NCBI GenBank assembly: GCA_934511465.1
Contig: CAKSWG010000002.1
Location: forward strand, 94,066 to 158,065
Reading direction: 5' to 3'
Source: an uncultured Faecalibacterium sp.
GTDB taxonomy: Bacteria > Bacillota > Clostridia > Oscillospirales > Ruminococcaceae
Length of the DNA stretch: 64,000 nucleotides
Of the stretch, positions 7,606-16,690 are shown piece after piece (the stretch's first letter is position 1; each line of letters begins with the position of its first letter). The position numbers were made by a program, and so were the translations under genes. Below the pieces are notes generated by a model. That model ran no database searches. It was given only the letters and a program-made list of their open reading frames with translations, and was not told the DNA's origin.

Positions 7606-9432
7606 TCAGCGGCGCACCAGCAGTGCCTGATACGGCTTCAGTTCCACATCCGCCAACCAGACCGGCTTGCCATCGGCGGTCTTATACTCGCCGCCCAGCG
7701 CATCCAGACTTGCCCCTGCCGGGTACTCGGTAAAGTTGAACAGGCCCACCAGTGTTTCCTTGCCGCGCTTGCGCACCAGCGCCAGCACGCCGGGGTTGTG
7801 GCTGTCCCATGTGGTCACCCACGTATCCGGGGCAAAGCAGGGGTCTGCCCGCATTTGGCGCAGCTGCTCCATGCCCTGCCACAGCTGGTTTTGCAGCGTA
7901 CCCTTCCGGGTGCGCTGCTTTGCGTCCTCCCAGTTGAATTTGCTGCGGTGCAGATTGCGGCTGTCCTCCACACGGTCGGGGTCGTTTTTGTAGTCCCAGC
8001 CATTGAGCTGGGCGATCTCATCGCCGCAGTTCAGCATGGGGAAGCCCTGCAAAAACGCCATGGCAGTGTGCAGCAAAAGGTCACGCTTCACCGCATAGTC
8101 CAGTGCGGTCTTGTCGTTCTTTTCCAGTGCCTGCTCCACGCCGCACAGGCTGGCGGTGGTGCCGCAGCTCCGGGCATCGCCGGTGGCAGGGTCGTAGTTG
8201 TACAGCTCACCCTTTGCCCAGCTGCCGGGGAAATTGCCCTCGTAGAAATGGTACAGATATTCTTTATGTTTCTGCGGGTCAATGCCCAGTCGCTTCTCCA
8301 CGGCCTCGTCCAGACCCCAGCCGATGTCATCGTGGCAGCGCAGATAGTTCACGAACCAGCAGTTGTCCGGCAGGGCGTGGAGGGCATCCAGCTGGGCTTT
8401 CAGTAGCCGGGTATCCCGGCTGGCAAGGGCACCCCACAGGTTGACCATGGTGGACACGTTGTAGAGCATGTGGCATTCCGGCTTTTCCGGGGTACCGAAA
8501 TAAGCCGCCAGCTCCTTGGGAGCCATGACCACCTCGCCCTTGAGGATGACCGCCGGGCAGACGCATTCCAGCACCATGCGGAGCATCCGCACGATGGTGT
8601 GTACCTGGGGCAGATTGCGGCAGGTGGTGCCCAGTTGCTTCCAGATATAGGGCACTGCATCAATGCGGAACACCTCTACGCCGAGGTTTGCCAGATGCAG
8701 GATGCTCTTGGTCATGTCCACGAACACCGCCGGGTTTGCGTAGTTTAAGTCCCACTGGTAGTCGTGGAAGGTGGTCAGCACCCACTTGTGCATCTCCTCG
8801 CACCATGTAAAATTGCCGGGCGCAGTGTTGGGGAACACCTGCGGCACCGTCTGCTCGTACTGGTCGGGGATGGTGCGGTCGTCATAGAGATGGTAATACG
8901 CCTGAAACCACGGGTCGCCCGCCTTTGCCGCCATGGCCCAGCGGTGGGTGCTGGCGGTGTGGTTCATGACAAAATCCAGACACAGGCTGATGCCGGCTTT
9001 CCGCAGTTCACGGGTCAGGTTTTCCAGATCCTTGTTCGTGCCAAGGGCAGGGTCTACGGTGTCGAAATCCTCCACCGCATAGCCGCCGTCGTTGTGGGGG
9101 TGGGGCATTTGCAGCAGGGGCATCAGGTGCAGATAGGTCAGCTTCTGCTCCTTGAGGTAGGGCAGTTTCTTTGCCAGTTCTTTCAGATTTCCGGCAAAGA
9201 GGTCGGTGTACATGGTCATGCCGAACATATTGCCACGCTTGTACCACTCCGGGTCGGCAGAGCGTGCCTTGTCCAGTGCTTTCAGCTCGGCGCTGCGGGC
9301 GTTGTAGGCTTCTGCCATCTCCCGCTCCAGAACTTCCAGCCCTTCCCGGTTGTGGTACAGCTCCATGAACAGCCATTCCAGCTCGTCCTTATGGCGGGCA
9401 AAGCGGGTGGAAAATGCAGTTTGATCCTTCAT
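7606..9432 (-). CDS. Amylosucrase-like GH13 sucrose-active enzyme
   Basis: A 608-residue GH13 protein without a signal peptide, so cytoplasmic. Catalytic residues are visible: nucleophile Asp in GVEVFRIDAVPYIWKQLGT, acid/base Glu in ILKGEVVM, and stabilizing Asp in LRCHDDIGW. An N-terminal helical region (1-90) precedes the (beta/alpha)8 barrel, as in Neisseria amylosucrase (636 residues). The nucleophile region (DAV.IWKQ.GT...NLPQ) and the CHDDIGWG segment are characteristic of amylosucrase and sucrose hydrolase. It probably splits sucrose released from raffinose, giving fructose to ScrK and either glucan or free glucose. Sucrose phosphorylase (usually about 490 residues) is less likely on length. 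It starts 6 bp after the alpha-galactosidase stop. Confidence 0.85.
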   Translation of the reverse strand: MKDQTAFSTRFARHKDELEWLFMELYHNREGLEVLEREMAEAYNARSAELKALDKARSADPEWYKRGNMFGMTMYTDLFAGNLKELAKKLPYLKEQKLTYLHLMPLLQMPHPHNDGGYAVEDFDTVDPALGTNKDLENLTRELRKAGISLCLDFVMNHTASTHRWAMAAKAGDPWFQAYYHLYDDRTIPDQYEQTVPQVFPNTAPGNFTWCEEMHKWVLTTFHDYQWDLNYANPAVFVDMTKSILHLANLGVEVFRIDAVPYIWKQLGTTCRNLPQVHTIVRMLRMVLECVCPAVILKGEVVMAPKELAAYFGTPEKPECHMLYNVSTMVNLWGALASRDTRLLKAQLDALHALPDNCWFVNYLRCHDDIGWGLDEAVEKRLGIDPQKHKEYLYHFYEGNFPGSWAKGELYNYDPATGDARSCGTTASLCGVEQALEKNDKTALDYAVKRDLLLHTAMAFLQGFPMLNCGDEIAQLNGWDYKNDPDRVEDSRNLHRSKFNWEDAKQRTRKGTLQNQLWQGMEQLRQMRADPCFAPDTWVTTWDSHNPGVLALVRKRGKETLVGLFNFTEYPAGASLDALGGEYKTADGKPVWLADVELKPYQALLVRR

Positions 9433-9438
9433 ATCCTT

Positions 9439-11697
9439 TTATCCTTTTCGTGTAAGATGAAGCTGCACGCTGGGGTAATCGCCAAACAGCTGCGGCAGGA
9501 CAAGCCCCGCATACAGCAGGGTGCTGCCGCTGAACCGCATTCCCTTGTGAATGCCGTCCTCTCTGGCGTTGCCGCCGTCGTGGGCATACTGGGAGCCGAA
9601 ATAGTCGATGCCATCCAGCTCATACACAGCATCCTCTTCCAGCCCGCGGAAGCAGAGGTGGATGGGCAGGGGATTTGCCTGCGGATGGGTCACCACCAGA
9701 TTCAGCAGTGCCTCGCTGCCGTCCTCTGCGGTAAACTGCCATGCCGTGAAATAGGTGTTTTCTGCCGGGTCGGTCAGCCGGTAATAGTCGCCGGTACGGA
9801 TCAGGTCGTTCAGCCGCTTGAACCGCTTGATCTGATTTTTCACTGCGGTGCACTCGGCGCGCTTCAATTTGCCCAGATCCAGCTCGTAGCCAAAGGTGCC
9901 GCTCATGGCCACCACCGCGCGGGTGTCGATGGGGGTCGTGCGGCCGGTCTGGTGATTGGGGCAGGCAGAAACATGGGCACCCATGGTGCAGACCGGATAG
10001 CCAAAGGAGGTGCCGTGCTGGATCGTCAACCGTTCAATGGCATCGGTATCATCACTGCACCAGATCTGGGGATAGTAGCACAGCATTCCGGCATCAAAGC
10101 GTCCGCCGCCGCCTGCGCAGCCCTCGAACAGCACCTCCGGGAAGCCCTGCGTCAGCCGCTCTGCCAGCGCATAAACGCCCAGCATATAGCGGTGCATGAT
10201 CTCACCCTGCTGCTCGGCAGGGAAAGCACGGCTGTACACATCGCTCATGCTGCGGTTCATATCCCACTTGATATACTCGATGTGATGCTCCCGCAGCAGC
10301 TTGCCGATGGCTTCTGCCAGATAGTCCACCACCTCCGGGCGGGAGAGATCCAGCACCAGCTGGTTGCGTCCCATGGCGGGCTTGCGTCCGGGCAGGGTCA
10401 GCGCCCAGTCCGGGTGGGTGCGGTACAGCTGGGAGTTCTCATTGACCATTTCCGGCTCGATCCACAGACCGAATTTCATGCCCAGCGCATTGATCTGCCC
10501 GATCAGCGGGTCCAGTCCGCCGGGCAGCTTTTCGCAGTTCACGGTCCAGTCGCCCAGACCCTGATTGTCATCGTTCCGGGTACCGAACCAGCCATCGTCC
10601 AGCACCATCATCTCCACGCCGAGAGACGCCGCTTTTTCAGCGATCTTTACAATCTTTTCGGTGTTGAAATCAAAATAGGTGGCCTCCCAGTTGTTGATCA
10701 GCACCGGGCAGCGTTTGTCCTTCCACGGGCCGCGGCAGATGTTGCGCCGCAAAAAGCGGTGGTACTGCTGGGAAAGCGGGGTCAGACCCTCTGCCGCAAA
10801 GGAGAGGATCACCTCCGGGGTGTCAAAGGTCTCGCCCGGCTTCAGGTTCCATGCAAAGCGCTCCTCCTGAATGCCGCTCACTACCCGGACAAGCCCGGTC
10901 TGAGAGCGCTCCACGTCCATCTGGTAGCTGCCGGAATAGACCATCATCACCCCGTAGCAGGCACCGCTGGTTTCCGTTGCATCCTGCTGGCAGAGGATCA
11001 GGAAGGGGTTATTGTGGTGGCTGGAGCTGCCCCGCACCGAAGAAATGGTCTGGATATTGGTGCCCACAGCTTCCCGCTCCAGCTGCCGTTCCATAGCGTG
11101 TCTGCCGTGGAAATGCAGCAGATCCCATCTGCCAAAGGGCAGATCCAGACAGGCAGATGCCGCCTTGTCCAGCCGCAGCGGGGTATCTCCGTGGTTTGTC
11201 AGCCGCGCCGCGCGGGTGATGACATCCTGCTGTGCAAACACGCCGTACAGCAGCTCCAGCGTCAGACCGGTGGTCTCGTCCTGCATTCGGACGATCAGGG
11301 TCTCGGCATCGTTTTCCTCTGCGTGGGCACAGGGCAGACCGGTCAGCTGATATTTGCCCGCCTCCACCGTGTGGCTCACATAGGTAAAGTCTGCGCCAAA
11401 GGCACCACGGCTGTCGGCCACCGTCAGGCAGGACAGACGGAAATCGCCCACGTTGCAGCCGGTATACTCCTGCGGGAGCAGATCCGGGGAAATGCCCCGG
11501 TGGGTGCGGTAAGCGTAGTAATCCGGCGAGAATCCCCGGTCTGTGCGGGGATACAGCTGCATCAGATCCCCGGTGCCGATGGTTTTGCCGTAGTACAGAT
11601 GCAGCAGATGCCCCAGCGCATCCACCTTCATGTGGTAGCTGGTATGGGCGGTCTCCAATACAAAAATGCGGGAGTCGGAATCAAATCGAATGCTCAT
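9439..11697 (-). CDS. aga: Alpha-galactosidase, GH36
   Basis: Hydrolyses terminal alpha-1,6-galactose from raffinose, stachyose or melibiose. The 752 residues show a beta-sandwich N-terminal domain (about 1-330), a barrel from about 340 (MMVLDDGWFGTRNDD) and a C-terminal beta domain. The nucleophile Asp is in EYIKWDMNRSMS and the acid/base Asp in IWCSDDTDAIERL. GLWIEPEMVN and the Cys-containing FEGCAGGGGRFD loop are typical of GH36 group I tetrameric enzymes. There is no signal sequence, so it acts on imported sugar. It sits between the permease genes and the sucrose-splitting enzyme. A hairpin ahead of it (11736-11781) may lower its expression relative to the transporter. Confidence 0.96.
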   Translation of the reverse strand: MSIRFDSDSRIFVLETAHTSYHMKVDALGHLLHLYYGKTIGTGDLMQLYPRTDRGFSPDYYAYRTHRGISPDLLPQEYTGCNVGDFRLSCLTVADSRGAFGADFTYVSHTVEAGKYQLTGLPCAHAEENDAETLIVRMQDETTGLTLELLYGVFAQQDVITRAARLTNHGDTPLRLDKAASACLDLPFGRWDLLHFHGRHAMERQLEREAVGTNIQTISSVRGSSSHHNNPFLILCQQDATETSGACYGVMMVYSGSYQMDVERSQTGLVRVVSGIQEERFAWNLKPGETFDTPEVILSFAAEGLTPLSQQYHRFLRRNICRGPWKDKRCPVLINNWEATYFDFNTEKIVKIAEKAASLGVEMMVLDDGWFGTRNDDNQGLGDWTVNCEKLPGGLDPLIGQINALGMKFGLWIEPEMVNENSQLYRTHPDWALTLPGRKPAMGRNQLVLDLSRPEVVDYLAEAIGKLLREHHIEYIKWDMNRSMSDVYSRAFPAEQQGEIMHRYMLGVYALAERLTQGFPEVLFEGCAGGGGRFDAGMLCYYPQIWCSDDTDAIERLTIQHGTSFGYPVCTMGAHVSACPNHQTGRTTPIDTRAVVAMSGTFGYELDLGKLKRAECTAVKNQIKRFKRLNDLIRTGDYYRLTDPAENTYFTAWQFTAEDGSEALLNLVVTHPQANPLPIHLCFRGLEEDAVYELDGIDYFGSQYAHDGGNAREDGIHKGMRFSGSTLLYAGLVLPQLFGDYPSVQLHLTRKG

Positions 11698-11735
11698 TGG
11701 TTCAACACCTCAACGAGATTATTTTTAATAAAAAT

Positions 11736-11781
11736 GCCGACAGGCAGGCGGTCGTGTCGGAACGGCTACCCGCCTGTCGGC
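11736..11781 (-). terminator. Intra-operon hairpin with T-rich tail between msmG and aga
   Basis: Minus-strand stem GCCGACAGGC.../...GCCTGTCGGC followed by ATTTTTATT. It lies between the permease stop and the alpha-galactosidase start, so it likely acts as a partial terminator or as a 3' stabilizer of the transporter mRNA. Confidence 0.75.
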
Positions 11782-11807
11782 TATGATGAAGGAGAAATGT
11801 GAATTGC

Positions 11808-12644
11808 TTATTTACCGCCGGTCATGGCAATGCCCTGAATAAACTGCTTCTGGAAGATCAGGTACAGGATCACCATGGGGATCATGGCCAGCAGGCTGCC
11901 TGCCATCAGCACCGGGAAGTTGGTGGTGTACTGACCGTTCAGGGTGGAAAGGCCGGCAGACAGGGTCATCATGTTCAGATCGGTGTTGCAGATCAGCGGC
12001 CACATCAGGTCGGCATAAGCGAACACCGCCGTAAAGATGGCCAGCGCCGCCATGCTGGGGCCGGTCAGCGGCAGCATGACCTTGACGAAGGTCTGCCACT
12101 TGTTGCAGCCGTCCAGATACGCTGCCTCTGCGATCTCGTTGGGGATGCCCAGATACGCCTGCCGCAAAAAGAAGGTGCCGAAGGCGCTGACCAGACCGGG
12201 GAACACCAGCGCGAAGATGGAGTTGGTGGCGCCCATCTTTGCCAGCATCTGGTACTGCGGAATAATGAAGATCTGGCTCGGCAGCATCATCTGGATCAGC
12301 ACCAGACTGAACAGCAGCTTTTTGCAGGGGAATTCCAGCTTAGCGAAGGCATAGCCCGCCATGGAGCTGAACACCACCGCAAAGATCACACGGAACAGGA
12401 TCAGCAGACCCGTATTGAGGTAGAGGTTGGTAAAGGGCAGGCTCTGCAATGCCTTGACAAAGCTGTCCAGATTCCAATGGGAGGGCAGGATCTGCGGCGG
12501 GATCGCCATAGATTCGGCCTGCGTCTTGAAGCTGGTGAGCACCATCCATACAAAGGGGAAGATCATGCTGATGCTGCCGAGGATCAAGACCAGATAGGTA
12601 AAGAACGTTACGACATTCTTTCTGGTTTTCAGACTGGCATTCAT
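11808..12644 (-). CDS. msmG: Sugar ABC transporter permease (MsmG/MalG type)
   Basis: A 278-residue inner membrane permease with six predicted helices. The EAA loop that docks the ATPase reads EIAEAAYLDGCNKWQTFVKVMLPLTGP (about 175-200). It belongs to the carbohydrate uptake CUT1 family, is paired with the MsmF-type permease 3 bp upstream, and is followed by alpha-galactosidase. No ATPase gene is in the operon; CUT1 systems of this kind commonly use a shared MsmK-type ATPase encoded elsewhere. The substrate is inferred to be raffinose-family oligosaccharide from the neighbouring enzymes. Confidence 0.93.
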   Translation of the reverse strand: MNASLKTRKNVVTFFTYLVLILGSISMIFPFVWMVLTSFKTQAESMAIPPQILPSHWNLDSFVKALQSLPFTNLYLNTGLLILFRVIFAVVFSSMAGYAFAKLEFPCKKLLFSLVLIQMMLPSQIFIIPQYQMLAKMGATNSIFALVFPGLVSAFGTFFLRQAYLGIPNEIAEAAYLDGCNKWQTFVKVMLPLTGPSMAALAIFTAVFAYADLMWPLICNTDLNMMTLSAGLSTLNGQYTTNFPVLMAGSLLAMIPMVILYLIFQKQFIQGIAMTGGK

Positions 12645-12647
12645 AGT

Positions 12648-13532
12648 TTACACCTCGTAATTGACCCACTTCTTCTGACCAATGAACTGCACCAGCGTGA
12701 CCAGACCGATCAGCAGCACGGTCCACACTACAATGGCCGATGCGTAGCCCTTATTGCCGGCAACAAAGCTCTCGCGGTAGAACAGATACATCAGGCTCTG
12801 TGCGCTGGTCAGCGCAGGGTTGGTCTGATCCACCATCATGTAGATCAGATCGTAGACCTTCAGGGAAGCCATCAGGCGCATGATGAGCACCACAAACAGG
12901 GTGGGCGACACCATGGGCAGCGTAATGCTGAAGAACTGGCGGATCTTGGATGCACCGTCCAGCTCGGCGGCTTCGTACAGGGACTGGGAAATGTTCTGGA
13001 TGCCGGACAGCAGCAGCACGGCGTCGTAGCCGATGGAGCTCCAGATGGAAACGATGGCGCAGGTGACCAGAACGATCTTGGGGTCGGTCAGCCAGCGGAT
13101 GTTCGCGCCAAGGACCTGATTCAGAATGCCGTACTCCGCATTGAAGATCCACTTCCAGACCATTGCCACCGCAGCAGGAGCCACCACCATGGGCAGGAAG
13201 AAGATGGCGCGGAAGGCGGTCTTGCCCTTGATCTTTGCGTTCAGCAGCACTGCCACGATCAGCGCCAGAAAAACGCCCACCGGCACAGTGAGGATGCAGA
13301 AGTAGATGGAGTTCCAGTTTGCCTTCCAGAATTCCGCATTGCGGAACATTTCAAGGTAGTTTTCCAGACCGCAGAACTGATAGGCTCCAAAGGCTTTCGT
13401 CTTGGAAAAGCTCATGTAGATGGTCTGGAAGAAGGGGATGATATTCAGGATCATCAGACCGATGATGGTGGGAGCGATCATGACCAGCCCCCAGAAACGC
13501 CCATCCCGGCCCAGCTTTGATGTGCTTTTCAT
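12648..13532 (-). CDS. msmF: Sugar ABC transporter permease (MsmF/MalF type)
   Basis: A 294-residue CUT1 permease with six hydrophobic segments. The EAA motif is SLYEAAELDGASKIRQFFSITLPMVSP. I chose the ATG at 13532 because GGGAGG lies 6 bases upstream of it; an earlier ATG seven codons before would overlap that ribosome site. It is separated from MsmG by 3 bp and from the binding protein by 23 bp, so the three form one transport unit with a common mRNA. Confidence 0.93.
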   Translation of the reverse strand: MKSTSKLGRDGRFWGLVMIAPTIIGLMILNIIPFFQTIYMSFSKTKAFGAYQFCGLENYLEMFRNAEFWKANWNSIYFCILTVPVGVFLALIVAVLLNAKIKGKTAFRAIFFLPMVVAPAAVAMVWKWIFNAEYGILNQVLGANIRWLTDPKIVLVTCAIVSIWSSIGYDAVLLLSGIQNISQSLYEAAELDGASKIRQFFSITLPMVSPTLFVVLIMRLMASLKVYDLIYMMVDQTNPALTSAQSLMYLFYRESFVAGNKGYASAIVVWTVLLIGLVTLVQFIGQKKWVNYEV

Positions 13533-13555
13533 TTGGTTCCTCCCAAGCTGCATTT

Positions 13556-14833
13556 TCAGCCCGCACTGGCCTGATCCACGATGTCCTGCATCTTCTGCAG
13601 GCCGGTTTCGAGATCCTCGGTACCTGCGTAGATCTTCAGCAGCTCATCATTGACCTTGCTCTTCCACTCCGGGCGAGAGGCGTTGTTGACGCTCTGGATG
13701 CTGTACTCAAACATCTCAATGAAGCACTGGATATTGATGGGATACTCTGCAAAGCAGCCTGCCCAGGTATCCTCCAGACCCTGATAGGCAGGGATGGCCG
13801 CGCCGCTTTCGCCCTGAATGCGCTGGCCCTCCTCGCTGCCGAAGAACTTCAGGATATCCTTCACGGTATCCAGATTCTTGTTGCTGGCAGCCGTTGCGTA
13901 GCACAGACCGTTGGAGATGGTCGCACGGCCGTCTCCGCTTTCCGGGTCGGGGCACTTGGGCAGAACCGCCACATCCCACTTGCCCACCATTTCGGGGTAG
14001 TTCTGCAGCTCGGCAAGGATGTTCCAGTCGCCTTCCAGGAACATTGCGCCCTTCTCGGAGAAGAATGCAGTGCCGGGAGCGGTCTCGGCAAAGTAGGTCT
14101 GGTCCGGGCACCAGTCGTTCTGCTGGAGACCGATGTAGAACTTCATTGCCTTTTCGGTGGCAGGCTGGGTAAAGCCCGCCTTGGTCTTGTCCTCGTTCAG
14201 GATATAGCCGCCGGCCTGATACACAAAGTTCCAGTAGCCAAGCTGGTCGTCGGCGTATGCCATATAGCCGTACTTGCCGGTGGCAGCGTAGATCTTCTCG
14301 GATGCGCTGACCAGATCGTCCCAGGTCCAGTTCTCGTCCGGGTAAGCAACACCGGCAGCATCGAACATCTCCTTGTTATACACCAGACCAACCGTGTCCT
14401 TGTCCTTGGGGACTGCATACAGAGTACCGTTGGAGCCCATGGCGTTGGACAGCGAGATCTCGGAGAACTTGTCCTTCTCCACAATGTCGGAGCAATCTGC
14501 CAGCATCCCGTTGTCGGCATACTTCAGCAGTTCGTTGGTGTGCATCCAAAAAATATCCGGCATCTGGTTGCCGGTGGCTGCGGCCTCGAGCTTGGTCCAG
14601 TATTCGTTCCAGCTGGTGACCTGCACTTCAATGCTGACCTCCGGGTGCTGCTGGGTGTAGGCCGCACACATCGCCTCCATGCCTTCCTTCTGTGCAACGT
14701 CCCAGATCTGGAAGGTCAGAGCCTTCTTGCCGCCGGAGGAACTGCTGCCGCTGTTGCCGCCGCAGGCTGCCAGCATGGATGCGGCGCTCATTGCTGCCAT
14801 TGCCTTTACGAATTGTCTGCGAGAGATCTTCAT
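13556..14833 (-). CDS. msmE: Extracellular sugar-binding lipoprotein (MsmE type) with a Tat-like signal
   Basis: A 425-residue solute-binding protein of the CUT1 transporter. ATG at 14833 follows an AGGAGGAGA ribosome site, giving the N terminus MKISRRQFVKAMAAMSAASM and then a lipobox ending LAAC. The SRRQFVK segment matches the twin-arginine consensus (S/T-R-R-x-F-L/V-K), unusual for a sugar-binding lipoprotein. A Gly/Ser linker follows the lipid-anchored Cys, then the bacterial extracellular solute-binding fold (about 35-425). It is the first gene of the raffinose operon, with a consensus-like promoter 158-186 bp upstream. Substrate is inferred from alpha-galactosidase in the operon. Confidence 0.93.
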   Translation of the reverse strand: MKISRRQFVKAMAAMSAASMLAACGGNSGSSSSGGKKALTFQIWDVAQKEGMEAMCAAYTQQHPEVSIEVQVTSWNEYWTKLEAAATGNQMPDIFWMHTNELLKYADNGMLADCSDIVEKDKFSEISLSNAMGSNGTLYAVPKDKDTVGLVYNKEMFDAAGVAYPDENWTWDDLVSASEKIYAATGKYGYMAYADDQLGYWNFVYQAGGYILNEDKTKAGFTQPATEKAMKFYIGLQQNDWCPDQTYFAETAPGTAFFSEKGAMFLEGDWNILAELQNYPEMVGKWDVAVLPKCPDPESGDGRATISNGLCYATAASNKNLDTVKDILKFFGSEEGQRIQGESGAAIPAYQGLEDTWAGCFAEYPINIQCFIEMFEYSIQSVNNASRPEWKSKVNDELLKIYAGTEDLETGLQKMQDIVDQASAG

Positions 14834-14990
14834 TTTTTCTCCTCCTAAGTCATTATTCCGTAGGGTGATCTTCGTATGGTGTTGCACCGGCCGGAGCGAT
14901 CTTTCCTGCTTTTGTCAGCTCTTACAAAAGCAGCGAGAAAATTTTGTGCATCATCACATTGCACAGTTTCTTTTCTCTTGTTGTGCCATT

Positions 14991-15019
14991 ATTATACTAT
15001 CTGCCAGTGGTTTCGTAAA
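14991..15019 (-). promoter_or_regulatory. Promoter of the msm/aga operon
   Basis: Minus-strand -35 TTTACG, 17-bp spacer, -10 TATAAT (perfect). It lies about 160 bp upstream of msmE in the divergent intergenic region, next to the promoter of the AraC-type regulator. The 140-base leader contains an imperfect AGCTCTTACAAAAGCAG repeat region but no clear riboswitch. Confidence 0.75.
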
Positions 15020-15071
15020 TGCAAAAATGCGACTTGTTATATCTCAATTTGAAGGAATACTACTAATTATG

Positions 15072-15101
15072 TTGAAGTCGTCACGCATTTTGGTATATAA
15101 T
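15072..15101 (+). promoter_or_regulatory. Promoter of the AraC-type regulator
   Basis: TTGAAG, 18-bp spacer, TATAAT, 28 bases before the regulator's ATG. The two divergent -35 elements are about 50 bp apart, so one regulator dimer could affect both. Confidence 0.7.
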
Positions 15102-15129
15102 AAGAAAAAGCGGATAGGAGGTGCCTTGT

Positions 15130-15996
15130 ATGCAAGAATGTATAAAAAGAAACGTATCAACGGAAACAAAATTAAGGTTTCATGTGTTTCAGGACGAGCG
15201 ATTCGTCGATCTCAACTTATACCAATATGGCTGGGAGCAGACAGAGCCTCTGCACTCCTATGGTCCCTATGCCCGCAACCACTATCTGTTCCACTATGTC
15301 ATCTCCGGCAAAGGGTTGCTGCTTGCAAACGGACAGGAATACGCCATCGAGGGCGGGCATGGTTTTCTGATCACTCCGGGTGAGGTCACTACCTACCGTG
15401 CCGATGAACAGGATCCGTGGGAATACACATGGATCGAGTTTGACGGTCTGCGTGCCCACGAAGCCCTGAACCTTGCAGGCATCAGCGGACAGAACCCTGT
15501 GTACTCGCCTGCAAGCGCCAAAGCCGGGCAGCTGTTGCAAGAGCAGATGCTCTTCCTTGTAAATCACAGTCAGGACAGCCCCCTGCGTCAGATTGGCTAC
15601 GGCTTTCTGTTTCTGGATCAGCTTGTACAGTCCTCGGCCTCCCATCAGGCACAAAGTCCCCGCCGCCTGCGGGACTTCTATATGAAGGAGGCTCTGTCCT
15701 TCATCGAGCAGCATTACAGCGAAGATATTTCCATCGAGGATATCTCCTCCTTCTGCGGACTGAACCGCAGCTATTTCAGCAAGGTGTTCCGGGATACCAT
15801 GGGCGAAAGCCCGCAGGGGTTCCTGCTGCACTACCGCATGGCACGGGCGGCACAGCTGCTGACCGAAAGCCGCCTGCCCATCAGCACCATCAGCACCATG
15901 GTCAGCTATCCCAATCAGCTTCACTTTTCCCGTGCGTTCAAAAATGTATATGGCATCAGCCCGCGGGACTATCGTGCAAAGCATCTTGCACTATAA
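15130..15996 (+). CDS. msmR: AraC-family regulator of the raffinose operon (MsmR/RafR type)
   Basis: A 288-residue regulator with an N-terminal cupin sugar-sensing domain (about 20-160; HYVISGKGLLLANGQEYAIEGGHGFLITPGE) and a C-terminal AraC double helix-turn-helix (about 185-285; IEDISSFCGLNRSYFSKVFRDTMGESPQGFL and ending YGISPRDYRAKH). ATG at 15130 is preceded by AGGAGGTG at proper spacing. It is divergent from the six-gene sugar operon, the usual arrangement for MsmR. It likely activates the operon when alpha-galactosides are present. Confidence 0.93.
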   Translation: MQECIKRNVSTETKLRFHVFQDERFVDLNLYQYGWEQTEPLHSYGPYARNHYLFHYVISGKGLLLANGQEYAIEGGHGFLITPGEVTTYRADEQDPWEYTWIEFDGLRAHEALNLAGISGQNPVYSPASAKAGQLLQEQMLFLVNHSQDSPLRQIGYGFLFLDQLVQSSASHQAQSPRRLRDFYMKEALSFIEQHYSEDISIEDISSFCGLNRSYFSKVFRDTMGESPQGFLLHYRMARAAQLLTESRLPISTISTMVSYPNQLHFSRAFKNVYGISPRDYRAKHLAL

Positions 15997-16050
15997 AAAT
16001 TGATCTCATTGTCCGCTATACGTCTTTCGTTTTTTTCAACATATAAAAAC

Positions 16051-16090
16051 GCCCCATTTGTCAGACCGAATCCTGTCGGACAAATGGGGT
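16051..16090 (-). terminator. Terminator of the small gene ending at 16131
   Basis: Arms GCCCCATTTGTC/GACAAATGGGGT with TTTTTATA on the minus strand. It may also slow the convergent msmR transcript. Confidence 0.8.
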
Positions 16091-16130
16091 GCTGTTCATT
16101 CAGGGGTGCGCCCTGTTTTTTGTTTTGCCT

Positions 16131-16382
16131 TTAATCTTCTAACCAATGGCTCCCGGTTACGGTTTTCAAGTATTTCTCCTGATCGCCATTCAGAATCAAA
16201 TCCGCGTAGCCCAGCGGGTCATTATAGATGAGATAGTCTAACTCCGCCCTCTGCGCCATGGTCACGTCCAGCGCATCCTCGACCCCGGTGCAATTGATGG
16301 AAATCTTTCTCCCATCCCGGAGCAGCAGTTCCACGCATCCAGTGTCCATGTTGAATTTGCAGACTCTTTTATCGTACTTCAT
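16131..16382 (-). CDS. Small protein of a repeated family (DUF6061-like), 83 aa
   Basis: I do not know its function. It is an 83-residue acidic protein with an N-terminal beta-rich half (MKYDKRVCKFNMDTGCVELL) and a helical C-terminal half with AQRAELDYLIYNDPLGYADLIL. A paralogue with the same layout lies inside the mobile element (16948-17196), and a truncated copy at 6103-6260. It is followed by its own terminator. It lies between the sugar regulator and the original downstream flank of the tRNA-Arg gene. The family name is from memory. Confidence 0.75.
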   Translation of the reverse strand: MKYDKRVCKFNMDTGCVELLLRDGRKISINCTGVEDALDVTMAQRAELDYLIYNDPLGYADLILNGDQEKYLKTVTGSHWLED

Positions 16383-16502
16383 GTTTGTGTCTCTTCTGCC
16401 TTACGGCACTCTTACAGTGGTCTGTCGTGCTTTCTTATGATAAGGTCCAGGACGTTTTTCAATGGAAGCAAGGGATTCATTTTGTTTTCCAAAGAAAACA
16501 AA

Positions 16503-16542
16503 AAATCCGAACCCTTCTCCTATCGAGAAAAGGTTCGGATTT
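16503..16542 (-). terminator. Original tRNA-Arg terminator, now cut off from its tRNA
   Basis: Perfect 11-bp arms AAATCCGAACC/GGTTCGGATTT with a minus-strand TTTTTTGTTTTC. It directly follows, on the minus strand, the 45-bp tRNA 3' fragment at 16551. In the uninterrupted chromosome this would be the terminator of the tRNA gene. Confidence 0.85.
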
Positions 16543-16550
16543 TCATTGTT

Positions 16551-16595
16551 TGGTGCGATGGAAGGGACTCGAACCCCCGGCCTACTGATTCGTAG
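16551..16595. repeat. attL: 45-bp direct repeat (tRNA-Arg 3' fragment)
   Basis: Identical over 45 bases to 33250-33294. It diverges at 16596, where the tRNA sequence would continue. The fragment lacks the 5' half, so it is not a functional tRNA. Confidence 0.93.
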
Positions 16596-16690
16596 GAACC
16601 GAATGGCACATTTTGTCCATTTCATCATTTGACGTTAAAACGTCATTTTAATCGAATCACCGTTATTTTGCCGTTGTTATTCTGTTGCAT

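Noticed and set aside
8764-11802. 1012-codon plus-strand open frame
   Set aside because: Antisense to the alpha-galactosidase and amylosucrase genes; no motif and no ribosome site.
16551-16595. Possible second tRNA-Arg gene
   Set aside because: Only the 3' part from the anticodon loop is present; the 5' half is absent. It is the attL fragment.
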